Translations under genes and position numbers: made by a program
Part shown: positions 45,222 through 53,899 of the stretch, piece after piece
Layout of the letters: every line of letters begins with the position of its first letter
Numbering within the stretch: position 1 is the stretch's first letter
Notes under the pieces: generated by a model
Database searches by the model: none
Told to the model about the DNA's origin: nothing
Seen by the model: the letters and a program-made list of their open reading frames with translations, nothing else
NCBI RefSeq assembly: GCF_003149245.1
Contig: NZ_QGDL01000008.1
Coordinates: 201,488 to 265,487 of the forward strand
DNA: 64,000 nucleotides
DNA from: Faecalicatena orotica
GTDB lineage: Bacteria; Bacillota; Clostridia; Lachnospirales; Lachnospiraceae
Direction: 5' to 3'

Positions 45222-48200
45222 TTACAGCCACTTTTCCAGTACCCGTTGCAGCTGCTCAATATCAATGGGCTTTGCCAGATGCCCGTTCATGCCCGCATCC
45301 TTTGTCTTCTGCCTGTCATCCGCAAAAGCGTTGGCCGTCATGGCGATGATAGGGAGCGTTTTTGCATCCTCTCGTGGAAGAGAGCGTATTTGTTTGGCCG
45401 CTGTGCACCCGTCCATAACCGGCATCTGCATGTCCATAAAAATCAGGCTGTAGGTTCCATCAGGTGCGTCTTTCACCATATCCACAGCGATTTGGCCGTT
45501 TTCGGCCGTGTCGATCGACACACCGGTATCCGATAGAATCTCCACGGCGATTTCCCGGTTCATTGTATTGTCCTCTACCAGAAGGAGCCGTCTGCCCTCA
45601 TAAGAGCCCCCGATCAGCGGTCCCGCCTCCGGTTTTTCTTCGGCGGTCGCACCGTTTACGTACTGCTTCAGCTTATACACGAGCTGGGAGCGAAACAGGG
45701 GTTTTGTAATAAAACCATTGGCACCCGCCTGTCTGGCGGCGTCCATCTGCTCCGACATATCATAGGCCGAAAGCATGATGATAGGCAGGTCTTTTCCTAA
45801 TTTCTTACGAATCAGCCGGGTGGTTTCCACACCATCCAGACCCGGCATTCGGTAGTCGAGGATGACCGCGAAATGGTCTTGGGAAGCGGCGTGGGCTTCT
45901 TCCAATTTAGCGAGGGCGGTCTGACCGTCGCCGACTCCTTCCGCTGTAATTTCCAGTTCTTCCAGACGTTTGCAGGTATTTTCACAGACAATGTGATCGT
46001 CGTCCACTACCAGAACCGACAAACCGGCCAGCGCGCTGTAATCGATTTTTTCCTCCATCACTTTGAGATAAACTGATACGGTAAACCGGCTGCCTTTCCC
46101 GTAGGTACTTTCCACCTCGATTGTGCCGCCCATCTGCTCTGCGATTTTTTTACAGATGGAGAGTCCAAGACCAGTACCTTGGACCGCCTGGATTTTTACA
46201 TCCTCCGCCCGTTCAAAGGGTTCGAACACGCGGCCTAAGAATTCAGGCTTCATTCCGATACCGGTATCCGAAACGATAAACTCATAATGCGCCATATCTG
46301 ACCCAGCGGCTGGGGTTTCCCTGATTTCCAGCGTAACAGTCCCGCCTTCAGGCGTGTATTTTACCGCGTTTGACAGCAGATTCATAATCAGCTGTTGCAG
46401 GCGCTGTACGTCGCTGATCACCATTTCATGGGTGATTCCGCTGATATAGGGTTTAAACAGGAGACTTTTGTCATGGAGCAGCGGCTGCACCATAGTGACG
46501 ATGCCCTGCACCAACTCCGCCAGGTTCACTTCCTCCTCTGCCAGCAGGATCCGGCCGCTTTCGACTTTGGACATATCCAGCACTTCGTTGATCAGGTCGA
46601 TCAGGAGCTTAGAGGAAACGTCGATTTTCTGAAAATAGTCCATCACCCGTTCCGGATCGTTTACATACTTTTTACCAATCTTGGTCATGCCCAAAACCGC
46701 GTTCATCGGCGTGCGGATATCGTGGCTCATCCGGGACAGAAAATCTGACTTGGCCCGATTTGCATGCTCCGCCGCTGTAAGTGCCTCCTGCAGGGCAGAC
46801 TTCTGCTCAGTCAGCTGCTTTTGCATTTCCCGCAGCTCTGTGATATCGGTGACGTCGATAAAGACCGTCAGGTAGACCGGGTCGTCAGCAATAGAATCAG
46901 TACAGGTACTGCGGATCTGGAACCACCGCTCCCGGCCATCCCGGTCCTTCATGCGCAGTGTACCATCAAAGGGCTCGCCCTGCCGGAAATGCAGATGGTT
47001 TGCTTCGATCATGGCCCTGCTTTCCGTCTCCAGGGCAGCATAGACGTCGAAGGACTCCAGCTGCTCTGTATCCACATCGAAAATATCCGTAATGCCGTCG
47101 CTGGCATCGATCATGACGATTTTGTCCCTTAGGATACGGTGTTTGACGATAAAACCTGGGATGTTATTATATGCAACGGCTTTCTCCTGCTGGATCTGCA
47201 TCAGCTCGGTGACGTCGACCATAGTGGTGTAGGCCAGCTGTCTGCCGTCCTGATACTCGTCCGTGAAAAAACCTGTCATTTTCACCCAGTTGGTGGACCC
47301 GTCAGGAAGTTTCAGCGGCACAAAGAGCTCATAGCTGGTTTTTCCTGCCGCATACATTTCCTCAATCTTGCCGTGGATTTTTTCCCAGCCGCCTTTGTTG
47401 GTCTTAAAATATTCGTCACAGTGGTTGTGGAAGGCTGCCTCGTATTCCTCCTTAGAGTACCCGATCAGCTCATAATAAAAATCATTGGCCCCGACCACCG
47501 TGAAATGCTCGTCCACCAGATGGCGGCTGACACTGACCTTCATGGCCTGCATCAGCATGTCCTGCTCGTTTTTCGTCTGGACCAGCTCCGTTACGTCGGT
47601 CATGACGGTATAGGCGGTTTGGATTCCGTCGATATATTCCTCCGTGAAATAGGTGAACAGCTTGACCCAGTAGCTGGAACCGTCCTCGTATTTCATCGGG
47701 ACAATCAGCTCATATTGACTGCCGCCTTGCGCCAGAACCTCGTTTACTTTCTGTGTCAGCATCTCCCATCCCTCCGGGTTGTTCCGATAGTATTCGTCGG
47801 GGTGGTTGTGGAACAGGGTCTCGTATTTTTCTTTAGAATAGCCGATGAGCCGGTAATAATACTCATTGGCCCGCACACAGGTATAGTGTTCATCGATGAG
47901 GTGTTTGCTGACACTGACGTTTAAGGCGCTCATGAGCATATCCTGTTCATGGGTCAGCTTTTCAAACTCCTGTCTGGCCTGCATCATCTCAGTCACATCG
48001 GTCAAGGTAGTGTAGGCAATCCGGCAGCCATCAATATATTCGTCTGTAAAGGCTGCCTGTAGCTTGACCCAGTAAGCCCCCCTGCTGGGATGGATAAGGG
48101 GCAGGTAAACGGAGTTGCCGTTTTCCCCTTTAGCCAGAGATTCTTTTACGGATTCCGCCATGATCCGGAATCCCTCTGGGTTATTGTAGAAGTATTCGTC

Positions 48201-48410
48201 CGGGCGGTTGTGGAACCGGCCTTGGAATTCCGCCTGTGGGTAGCCAATCAAGTCATAAAAAAATCCATTGGCCCAGACGAGTGTGAAATGCTCATCCAAT
48301 AGATGCTTGCTGACGCTGACGCTCAACAGGCGCATCAGGGTACTGTATTCATAATCGGCCGCTGCCTGTTTTTCCCGCTGTCGCGTGTTTTCTTCCTTAT
48401 GATCTGGCAT
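45222..48410 (-). CDS. Hybrid sensor histidine kinase: PAS x4, HisKA, HATPase, two receiver domains
   Basis: The 1062-residue protein is a paralogue of 14086-17262. Three near-repeat PAS domains (each with VSVSKHLxDEHxTxVxAN and NHxDEYxxxN cores) lie in residues ~25-400, and a fourth different PAS at ~405-525. HisKA follows (MSHDIRTPMNAVLGM, His ~563), HATPase (LLSNAVKYTP, DTGIGM, GTGLGLSICKKI), then two receiver domains (VILDYRMPGLDG and IFMDMQMPVMDG). No HPt is present. No membrane segment is visible. ATG 48410 follows GAGGAGG. Its first 14 bases overlap the small upstream gene. It is divergent from tandem-GntR 48943. Phosphate must leave through an HPt encoded elsewhere. Confidence 0.9.
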   Translation of the reverse strand: MPDHKEENTRQREKQAAADYEYSTLMRLLSVSVSKHLLDEHFTLVWANGFFYDLIGYPQAEFQGRFHNRPDEYFYNNPEGFRIMAESVKESLAKGENGNSVYLPLIHPSRGAYWVKLQAAFTDEYIDGCRIAYTTLTDVTEMMQARQEFEKLTHEQDMLMSALNVSVSKHLIDEHYTCVRANEYYYRLIGYSKEKYETLFHNHPDEYYRNNPEGWEMLTQKVNEVLAQGGSQYELIVPMKYEDGSSYWVKLFTYFTEEYIDGIQTAYTVMTDVTELVQTKNEQDMLMQAMKVSVSRHLVDEHFTVVGANDFYYELIGYSKEEYEAAFHNHCDEYFKTNKGGWEKIHGKIEEMYAAGKTSYELFVPLKLPDGSTNWVKMTGFFTDEYQDGRQLAYTTMVDVTELMQIQQEKAVAYNNIPGFIVKHRILRDKIVMIDASDGITDIFDVDTEQLESFDVYAALETESRAMIEANHLHFRQGEPFDGTLRMKDRDGRERWFQIRSTCTDSIADDPVYLTVFIDVTDITELREMQKQLTEQKSALQEALTAAEHANRAKSDFLSRMSHDIRTPMNAVLGMTKIGKKYVNDPERVMDYFQKIDVSSKLLIDLINEVLDMSKVESGRILLAEEEVNLAELVQGIVTMVQPLLHDKSLLFKPYISGITHEMVISDVQRLQQLIMNLLSNAVKYTPEGGTVTLEIRETPAAGSDMAHYEFIVSDTGIGMKPEFLGRVFEPFERAEDVKIQAVQGTGLGLSICKKIAEQMGGTIEVESTYGKGSRFTVSVYLKVMEEKIDYSALAGLSVLVVDDDHIVCENTCKRLEELEITAEGVGDGQTALAKLEEAHAASQDHFAVILDYRMPGLDGVETTRLIRKKLGKDLPIIMLSAYDMSEQMDAARQAGANGFITKPLFRSQLVYKLKQYVNGATAEEKPEAGPLIGGSYEGRRLLLVEDNTMNREIAVEILSDTGVSIDTAENGQIAVDMVKDAPDGTYSLIFMDMQMPVMDGCTAAKQIRSLPREDAKTLPIIAMTANAFADDRQKTKDAGMNGHLAKPIDIEQLQRVLEKWL

Positions 48411-48603
48411 TTTTCTGCGCCTCCTCTATGAAACAAATGCTTCTGACAAGTGTGCTGTATGCATGCCGCAGCTTTTCATAGGATACCGCGACAGCTTTCT
48501 GTTTTTCTTCTCGCTGGAACTTTCGGTAAACGGTGCTTTTCTTGGAAAAGCGTTGCAGCACGTCTATCGTATCCACAACTACCTCTAGCAGAACCCAATC
48601 CAT
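48397..48603 (-). CDS. Small helical protein overlapping the hybrid kinase start (68 aa)
   Basis: The short frame lies immediately upstream of the hybrid kinase on the minus strand and overlaps it by 14 bases, suggesting translational coupling. ATG 48603 follows AGGTAGG; the longer frame from 48624 has no ribosome site. The product has a hydrophobic N-terminal stretch (MDWVLLEVVVDTIDVLQRF) and a charged, helical remainder. No family is recognised. It could be a small regulator of the kinase, unproven. Confidence 0.5.
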   Translation of the reverse strand: MDWVLLEVVVDTIDVLQRFSKKSTVYRKFQREEKQKAVAVSYEKLRHAYSTLVRSICFIEEAQKNARS

Positions 48604-48942
48604 TTCTCCGCCTACCTTGCTCATTTATTTATCAGTTTATTATAGCCTGTTTAGTTGACAAATGCAATATCCTTTGGCTTCCTGCCATGATGGATTTCCA
48701 CGTTCATCTGTGATATACTTAATTATCAAAATAGCTGGGTAATAAGAAGAGGTGATTACGCATATAGTGGGGACAATAAAAGCAGAAAATCACATTTAAC
48801 GGTGGTTTATTTATCCAGAATGTGGATGCAGAAAGCGCTTTTCCCACATTCCAGCGTTTGGCAATAATGGGAACGGAGCACTTTCATGATTGGGTTTGTA
48901 AACTCGGAAAATAAAGAATTTCTTAAAGAAGGAGGAGGAACG
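48604..48942. promoter_or_regulatory. Divergent promoter region with nested palindrome
   Basis: The main feature is a perfect 8-bp inverted repeat: GAATGTGG (48818-48825) with CCACATTC (48844-48851), enclosing a second palindrome AAAGCGCTTT (48832-48841). It lies about 95 bases before the tandem-GntR gene and ~215 before the kinase-linked gene on the other strand. It is a candidate operator for the tandem-GntR regulator. I saw no gene in the rest of this region. Confidence 0.5.
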
Positions 48943-50364
48943 ATGCATAACAACAGCATGGCTGATATTATCTATGATTATTTTACTTCCCGGATCGTAT
49001 TCGGTTATTATCTGCTTGGGGATCAGCTTCCTTCTATCAGCTATATCTGCCGGCAGTTTCAGGTCAGTGCTCTCACCGTGCGTACTGCGTTGATCCGGAT
49101 GCGAGAGGAAGGGTACATCGAAACCACTGAACGCAAGCGCAGCATCGTGACCTTTCAGCCGGACGAGCAGCAGGAGCAGCGCTACCGGAACACTTTCCTC
49201 TCACGCAGGGAGGGGATGAATGACATGTGCCGAAACTCCGATATTCTTTTCAGACCCATCGTTCATTACTATCTGCAAAGGCAGACTGAGGATTCTATCA
49301 AACAGATCCGGTCGCAGCTGAAGAAGCGGAAGGGGCACCCGGCGAAACAGATCAACATGTTTTACGCCGAGGCCATGCGCCCGCTGAACAATTCCCTGGC
49401 GCTTAATCTACACTGGGAAATGGTACGGTATCTTCAGCCCCCCTATCTTCAGCGTCCCGCTAATTTTGAAGATTCAGATACTGCGGCGGAGCATATCGAA
49501 CAGATGCTAAGTCTGATTGAAGCAGGAAATATTGAAAAAGCGCTGGAGATGACTCAGGCGTTCAGCAAAAATGTCACGCAGATGTTTTTTGAAAGTCTGG
49601 GTGTCATGCTGGATACACCGGAGCCAGTTAAACAGATCCCATTTGAGTGGCAGATCTACAGAGAGCACCCGCAAATGTGCTATACGCTGGCTGCCGAGCT
49701 GATGAGCAAAATAGATGCGCGGATTTACAAACAGGAGGAACTTTTGCCCCCCTGTCAGGCGCTGGCACAGAAATATGATGTTTCCCTGATTACCATGCGG
49801 CGGACACTGGAGCTGTTAAACGACATCCATGTCACCGAAACGCAGAATGGGGTCGGGACACGGGTGATATCCGGAAGGCTTTCCGGTCCGCCCGACCTTT
49901 CGCATTTACAAATCCGCAAATGCCTGCTCATGCTGCTGCAGGCGATGCAGATGAGCGCACTGACCTGCAAAAATGTCGCGGTACATACGCTCTCTTCGCT
50001 GGACGATGAGGACTTTCAGGCTCTTGAACGTGAAATTGAATGCCTTACGGAGGAAGGAACGCCGTTCCTTGCCGCAAAAGCCTGCCTTCGATTCATTGGG
50101 GAGAACAGCTCCTCAGCTTTTATCCGGGAGGTATACCGCCAGCTTTACCTGCTCCTGCAATGGGGGCACGCCCTTCATATGTTTTCCCAAAAGCTGGATG
50201 CTGGCAGGTTTTACGAGGACTATGCCGAGAGTCTGCGAGAGAAGCTTTGCCGCCGGGATATCGATGGCTTTGCCGAAAATCTGTCAGAGCTGATGAAAAA
50301 GAACGTTGTGGGAACCAGAGCTTTACTTCTGGAACTCGGCTTTAAGGAGGAACAGCTGGTATAG
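48943..50364 (+). CDS. Regulator with two GntR-type winged-helix domains (tandem GntR)
   Basis: The 473-residue paralogue of the gene at 6729-8177 has its first GntR-type wHTH at residues ~5-70 (DQLPSISYICRQFQVSALTV, RTALIRMREEGYIE) and its second at ~248-315 (ELLPPCQALAQKYDVSLITM, RRTLELLNDIHV). The C-terminal part is helical and unrecognised. ATG 48943 follows GGAGGAGG; the frame from 48886 reads through that site. It is divergent from the hybrid kinase operon and lies upstream of the repeat-controlled surface gene at 50918, so it may control one or both. Confidence 0.82.
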   Translation: MHNNSMADIIYDYFTSRIVFGYYLLGDQLPSISYICRQFQVSALTVRTALIRMREEGYIETTERKRSIVTFQPDEQQEQRYRNTFLSRREGMNDMCRNSDILFRPIVHYYLQRQTEDSIKQIRSQLKKRKGHPAKQINMFYAEAMRPLNNSLALNLHWEMVRYLQPPYLQRPANFEDSDTAAEHIEQMLSLIEAGNIEKALEMTQAFSKNVTQMFFESLGVMLDTPEPVKQIPFEWQIYREHPQMCYTLAAELMSKIDARIYKQEELLPPCQALAQKYDVSLITMRRTLELLNDIHVTETQNGVGTRVISGRLSGPPDLSHLQIRKCLLMLLQAMQMSALTCKNVAVHTLSSLDDEDFQALEREIECLTEEGTPFLAAKACLRFIGENSSSAFIREVYRQLYLLLQWGHALHMFSQKLDAGRFYEDYAESLREKLCRRDIDGFAENLSELMKKNVVGTRALLLELGFKEEQLV

Positions 50365-50523
50365 GCATTCTCGGTCAGTTTTCATTTAGGGGTGGCTATT
50401 AATATATAATAAATCCAGAGCAGGAGGCGGTCACCAACCGCCGGCCTCTTGCAATATCATGTGTATCAGAGCTGTAACTACTAGACTAGTCGATTTAGAA
50501 AAATGGATTTTTTCTGAAAGCAA

Positions 50524-50551
50524 TTGCAAATCGCATTTTTTATGGTATCAT
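50524..50551 (+). promoter_or_regulatory. Promoter of the repeat-leader / surface protein locus
   Basis: TTGCAA (50524-50529) and an extended -10 (TG at 50543, TATCAT 50546-50551) are 16 bases apart. Transcription should begin near 50558, ahead of the CACAG-repeat leader ORF. The 50365-50523 stretch holds a hairpin (GGCGGT/ACCGCC near 50430) that may end the tandem-GntR transcript. Confidence 0.65.
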
Positions 50552-50642
50552 GTAAATATATACGTTTATGCGAAAGATGTCCTTCGGGGGCTATACAAAT
50601 CCAAAAATTCATAAAAATTTAACAGAAGAGGAGTTGACAGTT

Positions 50643-50864
50643 ATGCAAATGTGGGTTACCCTTTTCACAGCACAGCACAGCACAGCACAGCACAGCACAG
50701 CACAGCACAGCACAGCACAGCACAGCACAGCACAGCACAGCACATTATCTGACTATCTGACAGGGATAACTCTGTCCTTTTTTGTTAAAAAACTAAAAAG
50801 ATTAAAGGCGTATTTTGCCCATAGTTGTATGGGTGAAATGCGCTTTTTATGTTTTATGGATTGA
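50643..50864 (+). CDS. Leader ORF containing the CACAG repeat (73 aa)
   Basis: AGAGGAG (50627-50633) lies 9 bases before ATG 50643. The frame reads MQMWVTLF, then T(AQHST)5 encoded by 15 CACAG units, then 39 codons without a stop to TGA 50862-50864. It runs through a small hairpin (50759-50783) and a strong terminator (50804-50848). In the other two frames translation stops at 50750-50752 or 50758-50760, before both hairpins. The peptide resembles nothing known; its value may be translation itself. Confidence 0.55.
   Translation: MQMWVTLFTAQHSTAQHSTAQHSTAQHSTAQHSTLSDYLTGITLSFFVKKLKRLKAYFAHSCMGEMRFLCFMD
50666..50740 (+). repeat. Pentanucleotide simple-sequence repeat, (CACAG) x15
   Basis: Fifteen perfect copies of CACAG run from 50666 to 50740, followed by a partial CACA. 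The unit is not a multiple of 3, so gain or loss of one copy by slipped-strand mispairing changes the reading frame. No other such tract was seen in the window. Confidence 0.97.
50804..50848 (+). terminator. Intrinsic terminator inside the leader ORF
   Basis: The stem pairs 50804-50823 with 50828-50847, about 20 bp with four wobbles and a GTTG loop; its right arm runs into the T-run at 50844-50848. A weaker hairpin, GACAG 50759-50763 with CTGTC 50772-50776, precedes it and is followed by six T. Both lie between promoter and surface gene and would reduce its expression unless translated through. Confidence 0.82.
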
Positions 50865-50917
50865 AATAGCTGGAGCTTGTGCATAAAACTAATGAGAGTA
50901 TAAAGGAGGAAATGCAT

Positions 50918-53656
50918 ATGCAAATAAACACATATGTAAAAAAGCACACACGAAACCGATTGTTTTCCATGCTGCTTAGCCTATGTCTGCTGTGTGGGAT
51001 GCTGCCGCTGGGCACAGTCGTCCTGGCAGCGTCGGATGCCGATGTCTGGGACGGATCCACCGCAAGCGGTTTCACCGACGGGGACGGCACTGAGGGTAGT
51101 CCTTATCTAATTTCCACTGCCGCCCAGCTCGCGTATCTGCGTGACCAGGTCAACAGCGGCGAAACCTACACGGGCATGCACTTTCAACTGACGAATGATC
51201 TGGATTTGGACGATCGGCTGTGGGAACCCATCGCGGGGAACACAGGTATCTTTTCCGGCTCTTTTGACGGGCAGAACCATATGATTTCCAACTATTCCAT
51301 CAACGGGAAAGAGGACAATAAAACCTTTTACGATCAGGGATTGTTCGGTTCTTATAATGGAGTATATTTAAAAAATCTCACCATATCGAATGTAAGGATT
51401 ACGGACACGGCCAATGCTTCTACCGCCTATTACGTTGGCGCAATGGTGGGTTATTTATATGATAATACAAAAGTGGAAAACTGTCATGTAAAAGGGGTAG
51501 AAATCACTGTGGGCTGCTTCGATGCCGGAGGCTTGATAGGTATTGTCGTAAGCAATGGCAATGAACAGGTAACTGGTGGTGGTCTGTTTGACTGTACGGC
51601 AGAAGACATCTTGATCGAGCCGGATTCGGTAGTGACTAAAGCACCAAACAGTGGCGGCTTAGTGGGGGCGCTGTCCGCCATCAAGGATGGCGACGCTTAC
51701 ACGTTGGATAACTGTTCTGCTTCCGGATTTATCACAACGAATCTCATCGTAAGCTGGGATGGTAGTGATGGGGGTGGAATCGGTGGTCTTGCGGGTTTCA
51801 TGACCGGCGGCGGATATGATAGTAATACCGGTATAGTGACAAAAAACAAGGAATTTCTCATCAGCAATTGTCATGCTGACGTAACAATCACAGCACCAAA
51901 TCTTGGCGTTGTGGGCGGCCTGTTTGGAGAGGCCACCGCCTTGACGTTGGAAAATTGTTCTGCCTCCGGGGCTGTCAGCGGCACGTGGTCAATCGGTGGT
52001 TTGGTCGGAGCCGCCCCGGGCAGTGTATTGCGTAATTGCTCGGCTACGGGCGATGTTACCGCCAGCGACTGGCAGTCTGGCGGCCTTGTGGGTTATGGTC
52101 CAAAATCTACACTGGAAAGCTGTTTTGCAACGGGAAACGTTACCTGTACGGCAAATGGGAAGAGCCGCATAGGCGGCTTGTTGGGCAACGGCTACAGTGC
52201 GACGGCGACCGACTGTTTCGCTTTGGGCGATGTGGAAGGACAGGTGGGAGAGGTCGGCGGCCTGGTCGGATGGGTCACGAACGACGACGAAGATCGCACT
52301 GGTGGCACTTTCACCAATTGCTTTGCGTTTGGTCGGGTACATGAAAATGAAAGCGATAATGAGGATTTTGCGAAGCCGCTGATAAATGGCATGTGGGATG
52401 CGAGCAGCGACGATCATGCAACAGCGGTTAACTGCTATTATAACGCTGAGCGCAGCGGTCGAGAGGATTCTAACGGGACCAACAAAAGTCTGGAGGAATT
52501 CAAAGACGGTACGGTTTCCAACCTGTTGGGCGATGGTTTTGTTACGCGCACGGAATTTCCCCACCCTGTTTTATCCAGCATGTATCAGTCAAATCTCGCC
52601 ACGTTAAAAAATCTCTGCTACAGCGTCAACGGCAGCGAGCCGATTCCGGTACCAGAATTCAAAACGGGCATTGATACTTATTCCATACTCCTGCCGCGCG
52701 AGACACCGCGGGACGCGGTGCTTACACTGACAGGTATATGCATGGAAACGGGAGCAGCTATTATTGGAACGACCGATGCAACGCTGGTAAATGGTGCGTC
52801 AAATTTTCTGTCCCCTGCTACTATTACCGTGAAGGCACAGGACGGGACGGACGAAAAAACCTATATGGTACATTTTCTCACGGAACGAATCGAATCCAAT
52901 ATGAAAGACGCCTCCATCTCCGGTATCACGGCTGACGAGACCTTTATTCAAAATGAAATGCCATCCTTTACAGCCGTCGGCCCCGGCATGGACAATGACA
53001 ATCCTGCCATCGGTGACGAGCGGTACCGTCCGGTGAGCTGGAAGATCGACGACGGCAACGTCCTTTCTGGAATGTGGAACGCGGCCCCCTTTACCAGCGG
53101 CATCGATTTAAGTAAGCTATCGTTGGGAAAACATATTTTGAACATACAGTACGGCTGGGAACAATTTGGTGAGATCCTTGAGAATGGAGAGAGCACCGGC
53201 GAATATGGCTGGATGTCTCTGGATAGCGATCTGCCGGAGGAACTGATTAAAACTGTTCCCTTTACTATCGTTCCTGTCGTTACCTATACGCTAACCTTCG
53301 ATACCGACGGGGGTACACCGGTGCCGAGTGCCCAGACACTGGAAGCTGGTGCGAAGCCTGCAACGGTAAGCAATCCAGCAAAGAAGGGCTATAGCTTCTC
53401 CGGATGGTATAATGATACAGCCAAAGTTAATCTCAGCGATTTTACTATGCCAGAGCATGATGTGGTGTTGAAAGCCAAATGGGAGAAAAAGCCGGCCACT
53501 CCGTCTCAGCCGACCAAGCCATCTCAGCCGGGCAAACCGGACGTTTCCTCCACTGTGCAAACCGGAGACAGCTCCCCTGTCTGGCCCTTTTGGGTAGCAC
53601 TGACATCCCTGTTCGGAATTGGCTTAATGATATCTTTTAGAAAACGGCAGAGTTAA
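50918..53656 (+). CDS. Large GLUG-repeat surface protein with wall-sorting-like tail
   Basis: The 912-residue protein begins with a signal peptide (RNRLFSMLLSLCLLCGMLPL, cleavage near LAASDA). Residues ~50-520 hold GLUG-type beta repeats (pattern IGGLVGxxxx...NCSAxGxV). A region without recognised family (~550-780) follows. An InlB-type B-repeat (~790-850, TFDTDGGTPVPSAQTLEAG, GYSFSGWYND) is followed by a Pro-rich linker, then VQTGDS, a hydrophobic segment and RKRQS. This is an exported protein likely bound to the wall and used in adhesion or matrix contact. ATG 50918 follows AAAGGAGG at 8 bases; the longer frame from 50879 runs through it. It is controlled by the repeat leader. Confidence 0.9.
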   Translation: MQINTYVKKHTRNRLFSMLLSLCLLCGMLPLGTVVLAASDADVWDGSTASGFTDGDGTEGSPYLISTAAQLAYLRDQVNSGETYTGMHFQLTNDLDLDDRLWEPIAGNTGIFSGSFDGQNHMISNYSINGKEDNKTFYDQGLFGSYNGVYLKNLTISNVRITDTANASTAYYVGAMVGYLYDNTKVENCHVKGVEITVGCFDAGGLIGIVVSNGNEQVTGGGLFDCTAEDILIEPDSVVTKAPNSGGLVGALSAIKDGDAYTLDNCSASGFITTNLIVSWDGSDGGGIGGLAGFMTGGGYDSNTGIVTKNKEFLISNCHADVTITAPNLGVVGGLFGEATALTLENCSASGAVSGTWSIGGLVGAAPGSVLRNCSATGDVTASDWQSGGLVGYGPKSTLESCFATGNVTCTANGKSRIGGLLGNGYSATATDCFALGDVEGQVGEVGGLVGWVTNDDEDRTGGTFTNCFAFGRVHENESDNEDFAKPLINGMWDASSDDHATAVNCYYNAERSGREDSNGTNKSLEEFKDGTVSNLLGDGFVTRTEFPHPVLSSMYQSNLATLKNLCYSVNGSEPIPVPEFKTGIDTYSILLPRETPRDAVLTLTGICMETGAAIIGTTDATLVNGASNFLSPATITVKAQDGTDEKTYMVHFLTERIESNMKDASISGITADETFIQNEMPSFTAVGPGMDNDNPAIGDERYRPVSWKIDDGNVLSGMWNAAPFTSGIDLSKLSLGKHILNIQYGWEQFGEILENGESTGEYGWMSLDSDLPEELIKTVPFTIVPVVTYTLTFDTDGGTPVPSAQTLEAGAKPATVSNPAKKGYSFSGWYNDTAKVNLSDFTMPEHDVVLKAKWEKKPATPSQPTKPSQPGKPDVSSTVQTGDSSPVWPFWVALTSLFGIGLMISFRKRQS

Positions 53657-53775
53657 ATGGATAAAGAGAGTATAAGATAGCTTTGAACAGATTGCTGTCA
53701 GAACACTTTTCTATCAATTGTACAGAATTGATAGGATAGAATAGGGCAGCCAATATTTTAGCAGTCGATTTAAAA

Positions 53776-53809
53776 GCGGCGGTTGGGTAAAACTTGACCG
53801 CCGCCTTTT
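53776..53809. terminator. Bidirectional terminator between surface gene and kinase gene
   Basis: GCGGCGGT (53776-53783) pairs with ACCGCCGC (53797-53804), flanked by AAAA and TTTT, so it works in both directions. A second perfect palindrome, CTATCAATT/AATTGATAG, lies at 53711-53734 without a T-run. Confidence 0.82.
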
Positions 53810-53899
53810 CTCGTGTGTGCCTGCCAGGAATACAATAAAGATAAGTACAGCTCTCGTGGCCATATCTGTCCCGCACATCAGAAGAATCCATAAGATTTG

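Noticed and set aside
50666-50740. CRISPR-like or satellite array
   Set aside because: The units are perfect 5-mers without spacers, in a translated leader. It is a simple-sequence repeat.
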